Below are positions 26,322-35,236 of a DNA stretch of 54,070 nucleotides, piece by piece (position 1 is the first letter of the stretch; each line of letters begins with the position of its first letter). Under the pieces are notes generated by a model that saw nothing but the letters and a program-made list of their open reading frames with translations, had not been told where the DNA came from and did not search any database. The stretch covers positions 1 through 54,070 of the forward strand of contig CALGJQ010000034.1 in assembly GCA_937928545.1 (NCBI GenBank). Direction: 5' to 3'. Both the position numbers and the translations under genes were made by a program. The stretch is from an uncultured Verrucomicrobiales bacterium (GTDB lineage: Bacteria; Verrucomicrobiota; Verrucomicrobiia; Verrucomicrobiales; Akkermansiaceae).

Positions 26322-26903
26322 ATGATGAAAAAATATTCGATAACCGCAGCTGGACTTCTTGCTCTTACTTCGACTTCCCATGCCCTGTCTCCAAATATCC
26401 AAGGCAGCTTTTTGCTAGGAGGAGGATACCTCGAAGACCCAGGGGAAGTTTATGGATTTGGTCAGCTACGTGGAACTTTCTACGAGGACAATTCTTTTGC
26501 CCACACCATCTTCCTTGAGGTCTTAATTCACAATGATGACGCCGAGCTTTTCACTCCTGATGGACTTGGTGGGTTCTTTGTTGATGACGGTGACATCACC
26601 TTCGTGAACTTGACTCTCAACTACGAACTCGAAGCAAAGCTGGGAGGTCCCATTTCCTTTTTTATCGGTGGTGGTGCTGGGGTGGAGCTTGTTTCTCTAG
26701 ACGATCGCTTCGACTACTCGGTCGATACGGATTCTAATTTTGTGGCTCAAGCCTTTGGGGGATTTCGTGCGAACTTCAACAGTGGCTTCATGGCTCAAAT
26801 CGGAGCTCGCTACATCATGCGGGACGACTTCTCGCTTCTTAGTGATCAGTTTGTCACTGAAGACAGCTGGGCTTATGAAGCCTCGATCGGCTTCCGCTTC
26901 TAA
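26322..26903 (+). CDS. small outer-membrane beta-barrel protein
   Basis: A 193-residue protein (ATG 26322, or 26325) with a signal peptide ending SHA before LSPNIQG. Amphipathic strands alternate with turns (GSFLLGGGYLED, VYGFGQLRGTFY, TFVNLTLNYELEAKL, ISFFIGGGAGVEL, FVAQAFGGFRANF, GFMAQIGARYIM), and the chain ends YEASIGFRF with a terminal Phe, the usual signature for outer-membrane insertion. About eight strands can be counted, as in OmpA or OmpW-size barrels. It may be co-transcribed with the preceding lipoprotein. Confidence 0.82.
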   Translation: MMKKYSITAAGLLALTSTSHALSPNIQGSFLLGGGYLEDPGEVYGFGQLRGTFYEDNSFAHTIFLEVLIHNDDAELFTPDGLGGFFVDDGDITFVNLTLNYELEAKLGGPISFFIGGGAGVELVSLDDRFDYSVDTDSNFVAQAFGGFRANFNSGFMAQIGARYIMRDDFSLLSDQFVTEDSWAYEASIGFRF

Positions 26904-27050
26904 TATCAGGCTTATCCCATTGGATTTGTTCGAAGGGCTCCCAGTCAGTCTCGGATAGATTTGGGAAATGAGCAGTATTTCCTCTGATGGGGTTGAAATT
27001 CTTCATCGTTTGATCTCGTGACATGGAAAAACCCTCCTTTCTGTACAGAC

Positions 27051-27084
27051 AACTTCCCCGCCCAGTTTCCTAGGAGGGGAAGTT
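27051..27084. terminator. hairpin between convergent genes, possible bidirectional terminator
   Basis: AACTTCCCC (27051-27059) and GGGGAAGTT (27076-27084) form a perfect 9-base stem with a 16-base loop, in the 215-base gap between the barrel gene and the PEP-CTERM gene, which run toward each other. T-runs are short or displaced on both sides, so strength is uncertain. The rest of the gap shows nothing else. Confidence 0.5.
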
Positions 27085-27118
27085 ACACTATTAATTTTTG
27101 AGATCCTTAAAAAGTGAT

Positions 27119-27769
27119 CTATCTCTTACGACGAGCGAGTAAGCCTAATGCTCCCAAGCCTGCAAGGAGAGCGCTTGATGGCTCAGGGACAACGACAGGA
27201 GAAAATACTCCAATCACGTAGCCGTCATTAAAACTAGTTGTCATGTCGAAGGTTCCGAATCCTGAAATATCGAAAACCGTTGCGTTTCGATTCCCGTTAA
27301 TAGACGACGGATTTAGGGTAGTATTAGGGGCATCCCAAACGGCGTAGTGAGTGGGTCCGCCACCTCCAGCAGGAACAATGTCGGTGCTGTCCCAGAACTC
27401 TAAGGGTGCGAGCACGGGATTTCCTGCAGGAACCGTAAAGTCAATGGACTCTCCTGCGGCATCTGCATCGATGACGATCAAACGGGTGTCGGCTGGAGCA
27501 GTTCCACCACTAAAGCTCATCTGCATTGTTCCTGATGTAGGAACGCGGAAGAACTGGAAATTCGAGCCATAGATAGGCGTCCATGTAGGACCATTGGCAG
27601 TAAAGTTAAAGCCACCAGAGGTATTGGTCACCGTTACTGTGCTCCCGTCATTGAGGGTCCCGGTCTTATCTCCAGGTGCTGGAAGGAAGAAGGTTGACGA
27701 GTAGGTTTGTGAGTGAGCTGCACTAGAGAGTATGGCCAGAGCTGCGATCGTTACAATTTTAGTTTTCAT
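27119..27769 (-). CDS. PEP-CTERM sorting-domain exported protein
   Basis: A 216-residue protein with a signal peptide (MKTKIVTIAALAILSSAAHS) and a C-terminal PEP-CTERM signal: VPEPSSALL, a hydrophobic stretch AGLGALGLL, then the basic tail ARRKR. The region between is low in charge and rich in Thr, Gly and Pro, probably a beta-sandwich with a surface or matrix role. In species with an exosortase this tail directs cleavage and surface release; no exosortase gene is in this window. The leader is A/C-rich with no Shine-Dalgarno. Confidence 0.9.
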   Translation of the reverse strand: MKTKIVTIAALAILSSAAHSQTYSSTFFLPAPGDKTGTLNDGSTVTVTNTSGGFNFTANGPTWTPIYGSNFQFFRVPTSGTMQMSFSGGTAPADTRLIVIDADAAGESIDFTVPAGNPVLAPLEFWDSTDIVPAGGGGPTHYAVWDAPNTTLNPSSINGNRNATVFDISGFGTFDMTTSFNDGYVIGVFSPVVVPEPSSALLAGLGALGLLARRKR

Positions 27770-28281
27770 GTTAGGGTGTTGGTTAGTTTTTAGTTTTTTG
27801 GTTTCAGGGAGCGATAAGGCGAGTTAAAATTTCAACCTTTACTGAATGTCTCTGAGTGAGCGCACTTTAAAAACTTTTATGTTATGCGCAAGAGGAAAAG
27901 TAATACTTCTTAATTTTCTGTAATACTAATTTATCAAGCTTTCTTAGAGTTACACCACTTACCGCCAAAAAAGGTTCCAGATAAAGTTCTTATTTCCAGT
28001 AAGTTATCTGAATAACTCTCTGTTCGAATGCTGTCCCTGCTCAAAAATTTAGCGACATGAAATCTAATTTTTAAAGCCCGTTTTTTTTTGCTGAGACTTA
28101 AAAATTCTCACTAAAGTGGCTATTTTTCTCAAAAAACCTCGGAAATCACCCTCGGGAAGATGACGGGATTTGTGCTCGGCGTAGCTCTAAGTTTTAAAAA
28201 TAAGTGACAACAAGGAAGCCGAATCCGTTAGATTACGAGCAATGGCACTAGAGGGGAGGCTATGAGTGGTAGCTGGGTTAT

Positions 28282-28322
28282 GAAGACAGCAGGGGAAGAG
28301 ACTTTGTCTGAGCGCTGTCTTC
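28282..28322. repeat. nested stem-loop
   Basis: GAAGACAGC (28282-28290) pairs perfectly with GCTGTCTTC (28314-28322). Inside it AGAC (28299-28302) pairs with GTCT (28306-28309) across a three-base loop. It could be part of a small RNA, but no promoter or T-run is evident. Confidence 0.5.
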
Positions 28323-28596
28323 GTGTGGTGATTGTGCGAAGCTTGTCGTCGATAGATCTAAATTTCGTCGAGTCCGGTTGAGGCAATTCTTTTGCCCCTT
28401 TAACTAAGGGCGGAAAGAACCACTCTTAAATACCACTCCGAGCGTCAAAAGAGACAAATGAGTCTTTTGGAGGTTTGAGAAGTGCGCATCGCGCTTTTCA
28501 ATCATGGCGGAGTTTTTGCTCCTTCCTTCTGGTCGGCCCCTGCGAGTTGCCTTTACAGGCAAGCGATCTCGTTCCGCTCGGTTCCGCTCCGGAATT

Positions 28597-28612
28597 TGTC
28601 TCAATTGAGACA
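28597..28612. repeat. perfect 16-base palindrome
   Basis: TGTCTCAATTGAGACA is fully self-complementary with no spacer, the symmetry expected of a dimeric repressor site. It is about 90 bases beyond the stop of the acidic protein gene, not in front of an obvious start. Confidence 0.55.
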
Positions 28613-28701
28613 GGCTATGGCTTTCAATGAAGCTCGCGACGTCACGAAGGGCGACCTTGTGAGCTGCGAGGATTACCAGACCCGTGGAAGGATCTCGCTT
28701 G

Positions 28702-29112
28702 TTAGCCTCGGAGGAGTTGAACCTTCACCTTCTCTTCAACAGGAGTTTCCAGCTCCTCAGCCAGTCCTTCTAGATCGTCGATGAGGGCTTTTTTGCCATT
28801 TTCGAAAAGGTCATCATCCATTCCGCGAACCAGATCAGCGGCGGAGTTGATATCGTCATAGACTTCATCAGCATCGTGAAAGTCTTCTGTAGAGATGATC
28901 TTCATGGTGGCCTTGTCTTCGTCGGTATAGCCAGCGGCATCGGCTTCCTCTTCAGAAAGATCGCTATCTGGGCAAAAGAGATAAGGGAGAATGTCGACAC
29001 CCTCAGCCTTAAGAAGGCCGGCGAGTTCCTCGTAGACCTCAGCTAATTCTTCAAAGTAACCTTCGAGATCTTCGATCTCGGGCTCGCAAATCACGCTAAT
29101 TCCGGTGGACAT
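28702..29112 (-). CDS. acidic hypothetical protein
   Basis: About 136 residues from ATG 29112 (the frame opens with TTG two codons earlier). It is strongly acidic and helical (DLEGYFEELAEVYEELAGLL, DADEVYDDINSAADL, ALIDDLEGLAEEL) with no signal peptide or membrane helix, so it is likely cytosolic. No family is recognised. It lies 39 bases past the stop of the 410-residue membrane protein on the same strand and is probably the last gene of that operon. Confidence 0.75.
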   Translation of the reverse strand: MSTGISVICEPEIEDLEGYFEELAEVYEELAGLLKAEGVDILPYLFCPDSDLSEEEADAAGYTDEDKATMKIISTEDFHDADEVYDDINSAADLVRGMDDDLFENGKKALIDDLEGLAEELETPVEEKVKVQLLRG

Positions 29113-29151
29113 GCTCAAACGCTAAAATCGTATTTCGCAGGGAAAAAGGAT

Positions 29152-30384
29152 TTATTGCGGAAAAATTTCCAAGAGAAACGGTTTCGACAAAGGTGGCTCC
29201 AATTTGAGATGGGCCGAATATTCCGCTTTGAGGAATTTTGGGAGGTCGAGAATCGCCGCCTCGCTGAGATCAGCGGCGAAGGTGAGCTCGAGGTTTTTGG
29301 TCTCACTTCCTTGGATGATAGGGCCTTGCAGCATGACTTCTCCTTCAATGATCCCTTTTCCCTGGATCTCGATGGTCAGTTCCGTCGGGTCAATCGAGCC
29401 TTCTGAGCGATTGCGGACCTGAACTGGGAGCGAAACGATCATGCTGGTATCACGAAGGCGGATTTCGGCTTCTTGCCAAAGGGGGCGGAATCGGCATTTC
29501 AGGAAACTGGCGTGCGTGATGGCCCCTTTAGCCCACCAGCCGAAGAAGATGACGAGCCAGATACTGAGCGTGAGCACGACGGCCCGATAGGAAATGGTCC
29601 ACGATCTTGGCGGAGGATTGAGAATGAGTTTGGGATCTTCCTTCAAAAGGGCTGCGCCGAGATGGCAGCCGAGGAGGGTGGCGCAGGCCATGCCGAGAAC
29701 TTCGGTGAAGACGAGAATGCTGATCGCGATGGTCGGGCTGAGTGAAGAAGGAAGGGTTTTCTCAAGAAGGAGAACGGGACCGATGCAGATGAGCCCGATG
29801 AGGAAAGTTCGCAGCGGAGCGTGGCGAAGAAAGATCCAGAGGATGCCATGGAGCTTGCGGTCTCGGCGTTGGAAAAAAGGGGCGCAATGATCGAAGGCCA
29901 TCGCGCCGACGAGGTAGGCGACCGAAAGTGATGATCCCAAAGTGGCGAGAGTGGTCTGCCCCTGCATCGCGAGGTAGAAGCTCATGCCTTGTAGGATGAG
30001 GTAGAGGCCGGCCAGTTTGACTTCCTCCAAGCCCTGCCGCCAGAGGGGAGCTTGGGCTTGTTTTTCGAGCTCGGGAAAGCGTTCTTTCTCGTAGGTGGCG
30101 GAGAGCTTTTCCTTCAAGGGAAATAAGGTCAGGCCGATGATGACGATCCCTAATCCGAAGCCGCTGGTGACTAAAAACGAGCGGAGTTCATCGCGGAAGA
30201 GTCGGTGAATGAGGTCATCGACCGTGGATTGCCAGACTTCTGGGATGAATTTGGCCATGAGCCAATCTTCCAGCTTTGGTCCCAAGTGAACGCCAAGATT
30301 GAGTAGACCACCGAGCACTAGAAGGGCCGCGAGGACGTAGATGATGAACCAGTATTTGGTCAGCCCTTTGTTCACGGCTCCCAT
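29152..30384 (-). CDS. multi-pass membrane protein with C-terminal beta domain, unknown function
   Basis: A 410-residue protein. Membrane segments include FIIYVLAALLVLGGLLNLGV, SGFGLGIVIIGLTLFPL, YLVGAMAF, FLIGLICIGPVLLL, TIAISILVFTEVLGMACATL and ISYRAVVLTLSIWLVIFFGW. The last 100 or so residues (SMIVSLPVQVRNRSEGSID, TELTIEIQG, LELTFAADL) look like an Ig-like beta domain outside the membrane. No transporter or enzyme family is recognised. Its start overlaps the preceding gene by 13 bases, so it belongs to the ABC-transporter operon. Confidence 0.8.
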   Translation of the reverse strand: MGAVNKGLTKYWFIIYVLAALLVLGGLLNLGVHLGPKLEDWLMAKFIPEVWQSTVDDLIHRLFRDELRSFLVTSGFGLGIVIIGLTLFPLKEKLSATYEKERFPELEKQAQAPLWRQGLEEVKLAGLYLILQGMSFYLAMQGQTTLATLGSSLSVAYLVGAMAFDHCAPFFQRRDRKLHGILWIFLRHAPLRTFLIGLICIGPVLLLEKTLPSSLSPTIAISILVFTEVLGMACATLLGCHLGAALLKEDPKLILNPPPRSWTISYRAVVLTLSIWLVIFFGWWAKGAITHASFLKCRFRPLWQEAEIRLRDTSMIVSLPVQVRNRSEGSIDPTELTIEIQGKGIIEGEVMLQGPIIQGSETKNLELTFAADLSEAAILDLPKFLKAEYSAHLKLEPPLSKPFLLEIFPQ

Positions 30385-31574
30385 GAGACAAAGATGTAGG
30401 TGAATTTCTCCCCCTGATAGACTCGCCCGTCGGCGACGTCTGATTCGTCGAGGAGGCTTTGGAAGTCATCGAGATTCTCCCAGGTGTTTTTCCAGAAGTC
30501 GGTGTTTTGAATGGTGAGTTCGTGAATGAGATGAGGGTGGAGGGCGACTTTCAGCGGGATGATGAGAGGGAAGAGTGGGTCGGGTTCTGGGAGGTCAGTT
30601 AGGTCCGGGAGGCTGAAGTTGGCTAAGGCGGGAAAATTTTTGTGATCAATGACGGGGTCCGTGTCGCGGATCGCTTTGACCAGCTCGACGTGGCTGAGTT
30701 TGGCGGCGACGCGGGTGAATTCGTCGTCGGCGGTTTCGATGATGGCGCGAAAAATCTCGATGCCGTTTTCTTCAAAGTCCTCTCGCGATTCGGCAAGCCC
30801 TTCGACCTCGCCACGAGGCATGACGATGAGATGCGAAGCGCGTCGTGGGAATGTGGGTTTCTGGTCTTCTTCAAGGATGAACCAGGAGGGGTTTCCATTT
30901 TCTCCGAGAGTGGTGGTGATGTCATCGTGAAGGAGCTCTTCTTGCTCGGCGACCCAGCCTAAGCTTTTTCCGGTAAATGGCTCGCTGCCACTGAGGCAGT
31001 AGAGTTCGTATTGGTCTTTCTCGGAGAGTTCTCGTACTTTCCATTCGCAGGGATCGTCTTCTCGCAGGGTGAGATATGGAGGGAGAGTGTCTTGAGGGAG
31101 GCCGTCATCGAACACGCGGGTGTAGGTGAGGTTCTTCTCGTGAAGGTCAGGGTAATTTGGGTCAGCGCAGAAGATGCGGTAGACGTCTTCCTTTTCTGGC
31201 ACTCCGACAAAGTTCCAGAGGCAAGGATCATCTTCCCGCAGAATGGCACCGGGGAAGTCGTGTTGCTCGGAAAATTCACGAGTGAAAGTGAGTTCGTGAA
31301 AGCGGTAGCGGCAGCCATCGGCGAGGAAGAGGCGGCGTTTGCCTTCGAGAGGATGAATGGAGGGCGGCGGGGGTGGCGGAGCGGGGGCGCGGATTTCTTC
31401 TTCAATTTTCGCGATTTCAATGACGGGTGTTTCTTCCTCAGTCGTTCCTTGTTTGGAGGCGACTGCTTGAAAAATAAACCAAGCCGCTCCTGCTAAGACG
31501 AGGGCGCTGAGCAAGATCACGAGGCCGGGGCGGTAGCGCCGGACTCCGTCGTCGATAGGTTCTAGTTCACTCAT
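30372..31574 (-). CDS. membrane-anchored protein with duplicated Cys-containing repeat
   Basis: About 400 residues from ATG 31574, which overlaps the transporter stop (ATGA). The frame opens further upstream to 31652, but that part lies inside the transporter gene. One membrane helix (LVILLSALVLAGAAWFIFQA) is followed by a Pro-rich linker (APAPPPPPPS). Two related repeats follow: each contains a REDDPC-x-W core and a [YEI]-x-[IL]-[FY]-C strand (EDVYRIFCADP and QYELYCLSGS), about 65 residues apart. The paired cysteines could form disulfides outside the membrane. No family is recognised. Confidence 0.78.
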   Translation of the reverse strand: MSELEPIDDGVRRYRPGLVILLSALVLAGAAWFIFQAVASKQGTTEEETPVIEIAKIEEEIRAPAPPPPPPSIHPLEGKRRLFLADGCRYRFHELTFTREFSEQHDFPGAILREDDPCLWNFVGVPEKEDVYRIFCADPNYPDLHEKNLTYTRVFDDGLPQDTLPPYLTLREDDPCEWKVRELSEKDQYELYCLSGSEPFTGKSLGWVAEQEELLHDDITTTLGENGNPSWFILEEDQKPTFPRRASHLIVMPRGEVEGLAESREDFEENGIEIFRAIIETADDEFTRVAAKLSHVELVKAIRDTDPVIDHKNFPALANFSLPDLTDLPEPDPLFPLIIPLKVALHPHLIHELTIQNTDFWKNTWENLDDFQSLLDESDVADGRVYQGEKFTYIFVSWEP

Positions 31575-33241
31575 TTGATTCGTCTGATCGCGGAGTTGGC
31601 AGAGTAGCAGAAGATGATGAGGGCGAGAAGGGCTTGTCCGATGACGAGGCAAAGGAGGGCCCAGAAATCGAGTCCGAAGATCATGCTGAAATCGAAGCGA
31701 GAGGAGCCGAGCTGATCAAAAACGGAAGTTCCATGGCGTGTCGAAGTGAAGAGGCTGCCCCAGAAGTTACCTTGCTCGATCCAAGTGAAACCGGAGTAGT
31801 CGACCCGCTCGAGATCGAGACTGTGGAAAGGATGAGTGAGAGTGCGGTCGACTGCTTCTCCGGCGAATCCGGTGGCGTATTTACTGAGGAGAACGTGCGG
31901 AAGGAGAATGATGGGCATGAGCGAGACCGCACTGCGCTCGGACTTGGCGAGAGTGGAAAGGAGAAGGCCGATCATCGCTCCGGAGAAGCAGATCAGCCCT
32001 AGGACGAGGAAGTGGGAGACGAAGTCTCGGGAGTCGAACCAATTTGAGGCGGCGACGGCATTGGGATCGATTTTGAAGAACCAAACGAAGAACCAAGTGG
32101 CGGCGCAGAGGAGAAGGGTGCTGATGGCCACCATCGTGATGGCGAAGGCGGCCTTGGCGTGGAAGTACGAGAACTTTCCGAGTCCACTGAGTTCATCGAT
32201 CGCATAGAGGATACGGGTGGAGACCACTTCCCGAATCGTGAGCGACATCCCGATCCACAAGGCTGCGATGGTGAGGAAGAAATTGATGAAGCGTGGGCTT
32301 TCTCCTCCGTGAAGGGATTGAGTGAAAGTGATGAGGCCGGCGAGGAGGATGGGGAGGGCGATGGTGACTTTGGCGGCACCGTAGTCGCGAAAGGATTGGC
32401 GAGCGGATCGGCGGAAGATGGTGGCGAAGTGGCTGGGGTTCCACCAATCGCGGCTGGTGGGAGGGGAGTCGGAATAATCGAAGGATGAGATTTTCTGAAT
32501 GGGGGTTTCTTGCTCGAAGAGGTCTCTTTCTGGCGTATGTTTGAGTAGCGTGGTGACTTCGTGGTGATCCGCTTTGAGTCGCCCCCCTTTGTCCATGACA
32601 AGGATGCGGTCACAAACTGCGAGGGTGCTGGGGAGGTGGCTCGTGGTGACAATGGTGAGACGATGGGTATCGCAAAGGTCGCGCAGGAGTTGCATCACCT
32701 CGAAGGCGACGGGGAGATCGAGCCCGCTGGTCGGTTCGTCGAGAAGGAGGATGCGCGGGGCCGAGCAAAGGGCGCGAGCGAGTGAGAGGCGGCGTTTTTC
32801 TCCGCCGGAAATTTTTGAGACGGCTTGATTGAGGAAGTTCTCGGGAAGTCCCACGGAGGCGAGTAAGGTGGCGGGATCGGCATCGTGACCGGAGAAGGTG
32901 AGGGCGTCTTCGAGAACCTCCCGAGCGGTCGCGGATTCGGGGAAGAGGTCTTGCTGAGGGACGTAAGAGAGGACTTCGAGAAGGGATTGATGGTTACCGC
33001 CGGAGATGCGGGTGGCCTTGTCGCCTTCCACGATGCTGACGATGCCAAGGTCGCCATTTTTTCGGCTGGGAGGACGGAGGCCGAGGGTGCGGAGGAGGGT
33101 GGTTTTTCCCGCTCCGCTTGGTCCGATGAGGCCGACCAGCGATCCGCCCGCGATGGCGAGCGAGAGGTCATCGAGGATGGCCGATTTCTTGCCTCGGATG
33201 GTGAGACTTTCGACTTGGAGACCGAGGGGAGATTGCTTCAT
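31571..33241 (-). CDS. ABCG-like half transporter (ATPase fused to permease)
   Basis: A 556-residue fusion with the ATPase first. Walker A is GPSGAGKTT (residues 40-48), the Q-loop is YVPQQDLF, the signature is ISGGE (144-148), Walker B is ILLLDEP (164-170), and the switch His is in TTSHLPS. The permease half (about 270-556) has six membrane segments and an ABC2-type look (RRSARQSFRDYG before the first, then LTIREVVSTRILYAIDE). The order ATPase then permease matches the ABCG or White family, whose members export lipids, sterols or small molecules. The substrate is unknown. Both ends overlap neighbours by ATGA, so it is tightly coupled with uncharacterised membrane proteins. Confidence 0.9.
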   Translation of the reverse strand: MKQSPLGLQVESLTIRGKKSAILDDLSLAIAGGSLVGLIGPSGAGKTTLLRTLGLRPPSRKNGDLGIVSIVEGDKATRISGGNHQSLLEVLSYVPQQDLFPESATAREVLEDALTFSGHDADPATLLASVGLPENFLNQAVSKISGGEKRRLSLARALCSAPRILLLDEPTSGLDLPVAFEVMQLLRDLCDTHRLTIVTTSHLPSTLAVCDRILVMDKGGRLKADHHEVTTLLKHTPERDLFEQETPIQKISSFDYSDSPPTSRDWWNPSHFATIFRRSARQSFRDYGAAKVTIALPILLAGLITFTQSLHGGESPRFINFFLTIAALWIGMSLTIREVVSTRILYAIDELSGLGKFSYFHAKAAFAITMVAISTLLLCAATWFFVWFFKIDPNAVAASNWFDSRDFVSHFLVLGLICFSGAMIGLLLSTLAKSERSAVSLMPIILLPHVLLSKYATGFAGEAVDRTLTHPFHSLDLERVDYSGFTWIEQGNFWGSLFTSTRHGTSVFDQLGSSRFDFSMIFGLDFWALLCLVIGQALLALIIFCYSANSAIRRIK

Positions 33242-34389
33242 CGAGTTGTTGTTTCGTCTTCCACGACTTTACGCGCTTCGGCGGGATCTTTGGTTGAAAA
33301 TCCCTTGATGACAACGCGGTAGCTGGGCTCGGTTTTGAATTTCTCTTCGAAGAGAACGTGGTCGGTGCTTTTCCGTTCGAGCGAGACTGCGCCGGTGAGA
33401 TTTCCTTCCACGATGTTGTGCGTGGCGAGGTCGTAGTAGAGCGATCCGCGGGCGGCCCAGGTGCCGAGGACTTGTGCTTTGTCGGTGCCGCCGGAGAAGA
33501 CGACTTTGCCCTTTACGATCTTGAGGCGGGTTTCGTTTCCGTTGGTGGATTCACGTTTCATGGTGAGCGTTCCGCTGACGTCGAGGTCGCCGCTGGGAGC
33601 GAGGAGGTGAGCGATGGTTTGGACATCGACATCCCACTCTTCTGGGCCTTCAGGATCGGTATCGGGGAGGAGGTAGGCTTCGCTGTAGACCGAAAAGTTT
33701 TTGACCCGCTCTTCTTGGTCTTTCGAGAGGGTGGCTTTGGTTTGGAAGTCAACGAGACCTTTGCCCGCTTCGTAGGTGTATTCGGCGGTGAGTCCTTCGT
33801 AGGCCTCGAGTGGTTGGATCTTAGCTTCGAGGAGGTGCTCTTCGATCCCTTTTCCGGTGACCGCTTCGACGGCGAAGTTGAGGCGGGAGAGGATTTTCTG
33901 GCGGTTTTCATCGCTACTGAGCCAGTCGGAAGCTCGCTCCACGGCGAGTTCTGCGGCGAAGCCTTCTGGTCCGGGAAGGAGGATTTTTTTAGCGGCTTTG
34001 CCAAGGATGCCGACGGCGGGAGGGAGGTCGAGCTTGGCGTCGGAGAGGTCGAGCCGGACTTCGAGGTCGCGAGCGGAGAGGATTTCGAGGCCGACCACGA
34101 CTTCGGTGTGGTCATCGTTCACGGATTTCACTTCGCGGATGAAATCAGTCTCGCCCTCGTGAATGAGGGTGATCTTTTTCTCCAGTCCCCAGTCCTTATC
34201 TTCAATCTGGCCTTGGACGGTTGAGGTGACGGTGGTGCGGTAGAAGGTTCCTTCCTCGTAGCGGGAGAGTTGCTCTGCGGTGAGGGTTTGCTCAGATTCG
34301 GAGCCATCGCGGAAGATGAAGTAGACCGCGACCCCCAGCGCAATGACGAGGAGGGTGATGGCGGAAAGAAGTTTCGCTTTCGAGGACAT
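33238..34389 (-). CDS. membrane-anchored protein of unknown function, first gene of ABC operon
   Basis: A 383-residue protein (ATG 34389). A membrane helix lies at about 6-26 (KLLSAITLLVIALGVAVYFIF), and the rest is a long extracytoplasmic domain of alternating beta strands (TFYRTTVTSTVQGQI, EKKITLIHEG, TEVVVGLEIL, LTAEYTYEAGKGLVDF, GTLTMKRE, KIVKGKVVFSGG) with a YRVVIKGF strand near the end. The pattern suggests a beta-taco or lipocalin-like binding fold. It overlaps the transporter start by ATGA. A role as the periplasmic partner of the transporter is inference only. Confidence 0.8.
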   Translation of the reverse strand: MSSKAKLLSAITLLVIALGVAVYFIFRDGSESEQTLTAEQLSRYEEGTFYRTTVTSTVQGQIEDKDWGLEKKITLIHEGETDFIREVKSVNDDHTEVVVGLEILSARDLEVRLDLSDAKLDLPPAVGILGKAAKKILLPGPEGFAAELAVERASDWLSSDENRQKILSRLNFAVEAVTGKGIEEHLLEAKIQPLEAYEGLTAEYTYEAGKGLVDFQTKATLSKDQEERVKNFSVYSEAYLLPDTDPEGPEEWDVDVQTIAHLLAPSGDLDVSGTLTMKRESTNGNETRLKIVKGKVVFSGGTDKAQVLGTWAARGSLYYDLATHNIVEGNLTGAVSLERKSTDHVLFEEKFKTEPSYRVVIKGFSTKDPAEARKVVEDETTTR

Positions 34390-34588
34390 GAGTGGAGCAT
34401 AGATAATCCAATCGACTTTGTCCTCTTACAAAATTGTGAAGTGTTTGGAGGGTGGACCTAGAGTTGGTCAAGGTTTTTGAAATGACGAAGCAAGCTCCGG
34501 TTGACGGCTGAGCTGTGAATCGATTAATTTGTAAGGCGCTCAGATCATTTTATTGGTAAAGTTCCCTTCTCGAATACTCGAAATCACT

Positions 34589-35173
34589 ATGAAAAATCGT
34601 AACGTTATCGTGCTCCTTTGCGGAGTAATTTTTACCGCCGCTTGTTCTTCTCCGTCGGTCGGAGGTAAATCATGGAGTGAATTCACGGCGAAATCCTTCC
34701 GTGATTTGGATCCAAAAACGGCGTTGAGTGATTCCGGTATTCCGCTTCTTGTTTCTGACGTCTATGAAAAGAAATGGGGAGCGCCAGAGCGCTCCGCCTC
34801 ATCCGCTGGTTTTTATAAACTGAACTATGAAAATTCATCGGGCCCTTTTGATCGACTTGTTATTTATGGTTCCAAGAAGGCTTTTCCGAAGTTGGCGACA
34901 GCCCCTCCTCTCCTTGTGGCAGATGTCACCGGTAACAGCTCTGCGGCTATCAAGCGGCCGCAGTCTTTCCGCACCACGATGATTGCGGGACAGAAAGTCA
35001 ATTGGTTCCAAGAGTCGGCCAGCGGCGGAGCAGACGGAGCTTATTTTAGCACCACCGGATTCGCTCTGAAAGATGCCTCTGGAAAGATTGGCTACTATCG
35101 CCTCGTGATCGAAACTGGGGACGACAATCCGGGAATTGGGGTTCGCTTCGGCTCGGTGAATTTGAAGAGATAG
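34589..35173 (+). CDS. probable lipoprotein of unknown function
   Basis: About 194 residues from ATG 34589; the longer frame from 34553 lacks a signal at its start. The signal peptide ends VIFTAACSSPS, with a lipobox-like TAAC. The mature domain alternates short strands with Ser/Gly/Pro turns (FYKLNYENSSGPFDRLVIYG, RTTMIAGQKVNWFQE, GYYRLVIETGDDNPGIG) and ends FGSVNLKR. No family is recognised. It is divergent from the ABC operon across 199 bases and convergent with the beta-helix gene. Confidence 0.75.
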   Translation: MKNRNVIVLLCGVIFTAACSSPSVGGKSWSEFTAKSFRDLDPKTALSDSGIPLLVSDVYEKKWGAPERSASSAGFYKLNYENSSGPFDRLVIYGSKKAFPKLATAPPLLVADVTGNSSAAIKRPQSFRTTMIAGQKVNWFQESASGGADGAYFSTTGFALKDASGKIGYYRLVIETGDDNPGIGVRFGSVNLKR

Positions 35174-35236
35174 AAAAATTGAAGAGATGGCCGCCGGTGT
35201 TATTGCCGAGTTGCTTGCGCACATACGCTAGGTTCT

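Larger units (their letters stand above)
27770..28701. other. long intergenic region, structured but without a convincing gene
   Basis: About 930 bases between the PEP-CTERM gene start and the end of the acidic protein gene. It is AT-rich in its first half, including a nine-T run near 28081. The second half holds a nested stem-loop, a perfect 16-base palindrome and a tandem decamer (GTTCCGCTCG then GTTCCGCTCC, 28571-28590). Weak frames exist, notably a minus-strand frame at 28404-28604 starting at TTG, but none has a convincing start or recognised content. Confidence 0.6.

Noticed and set aside
27978..28020. CAGATAA/TTATCTG inverted repeat
   Set aside because: Seven-base arms with a 29-base loop in AT-rich DNA are expected by chance.
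28404..28604. Minus-strand 66-codon frame in the intergenic region
   Set aside because: It begins at TTG within a palindrome, is very basic, and has no recognisable family; kept only as a possibility.
32193..33171. Alternative minus-strand frames inside the ABC transporter
   Set aside because: They lack transporter motifs and overlap the intact 556-codon gene completely.
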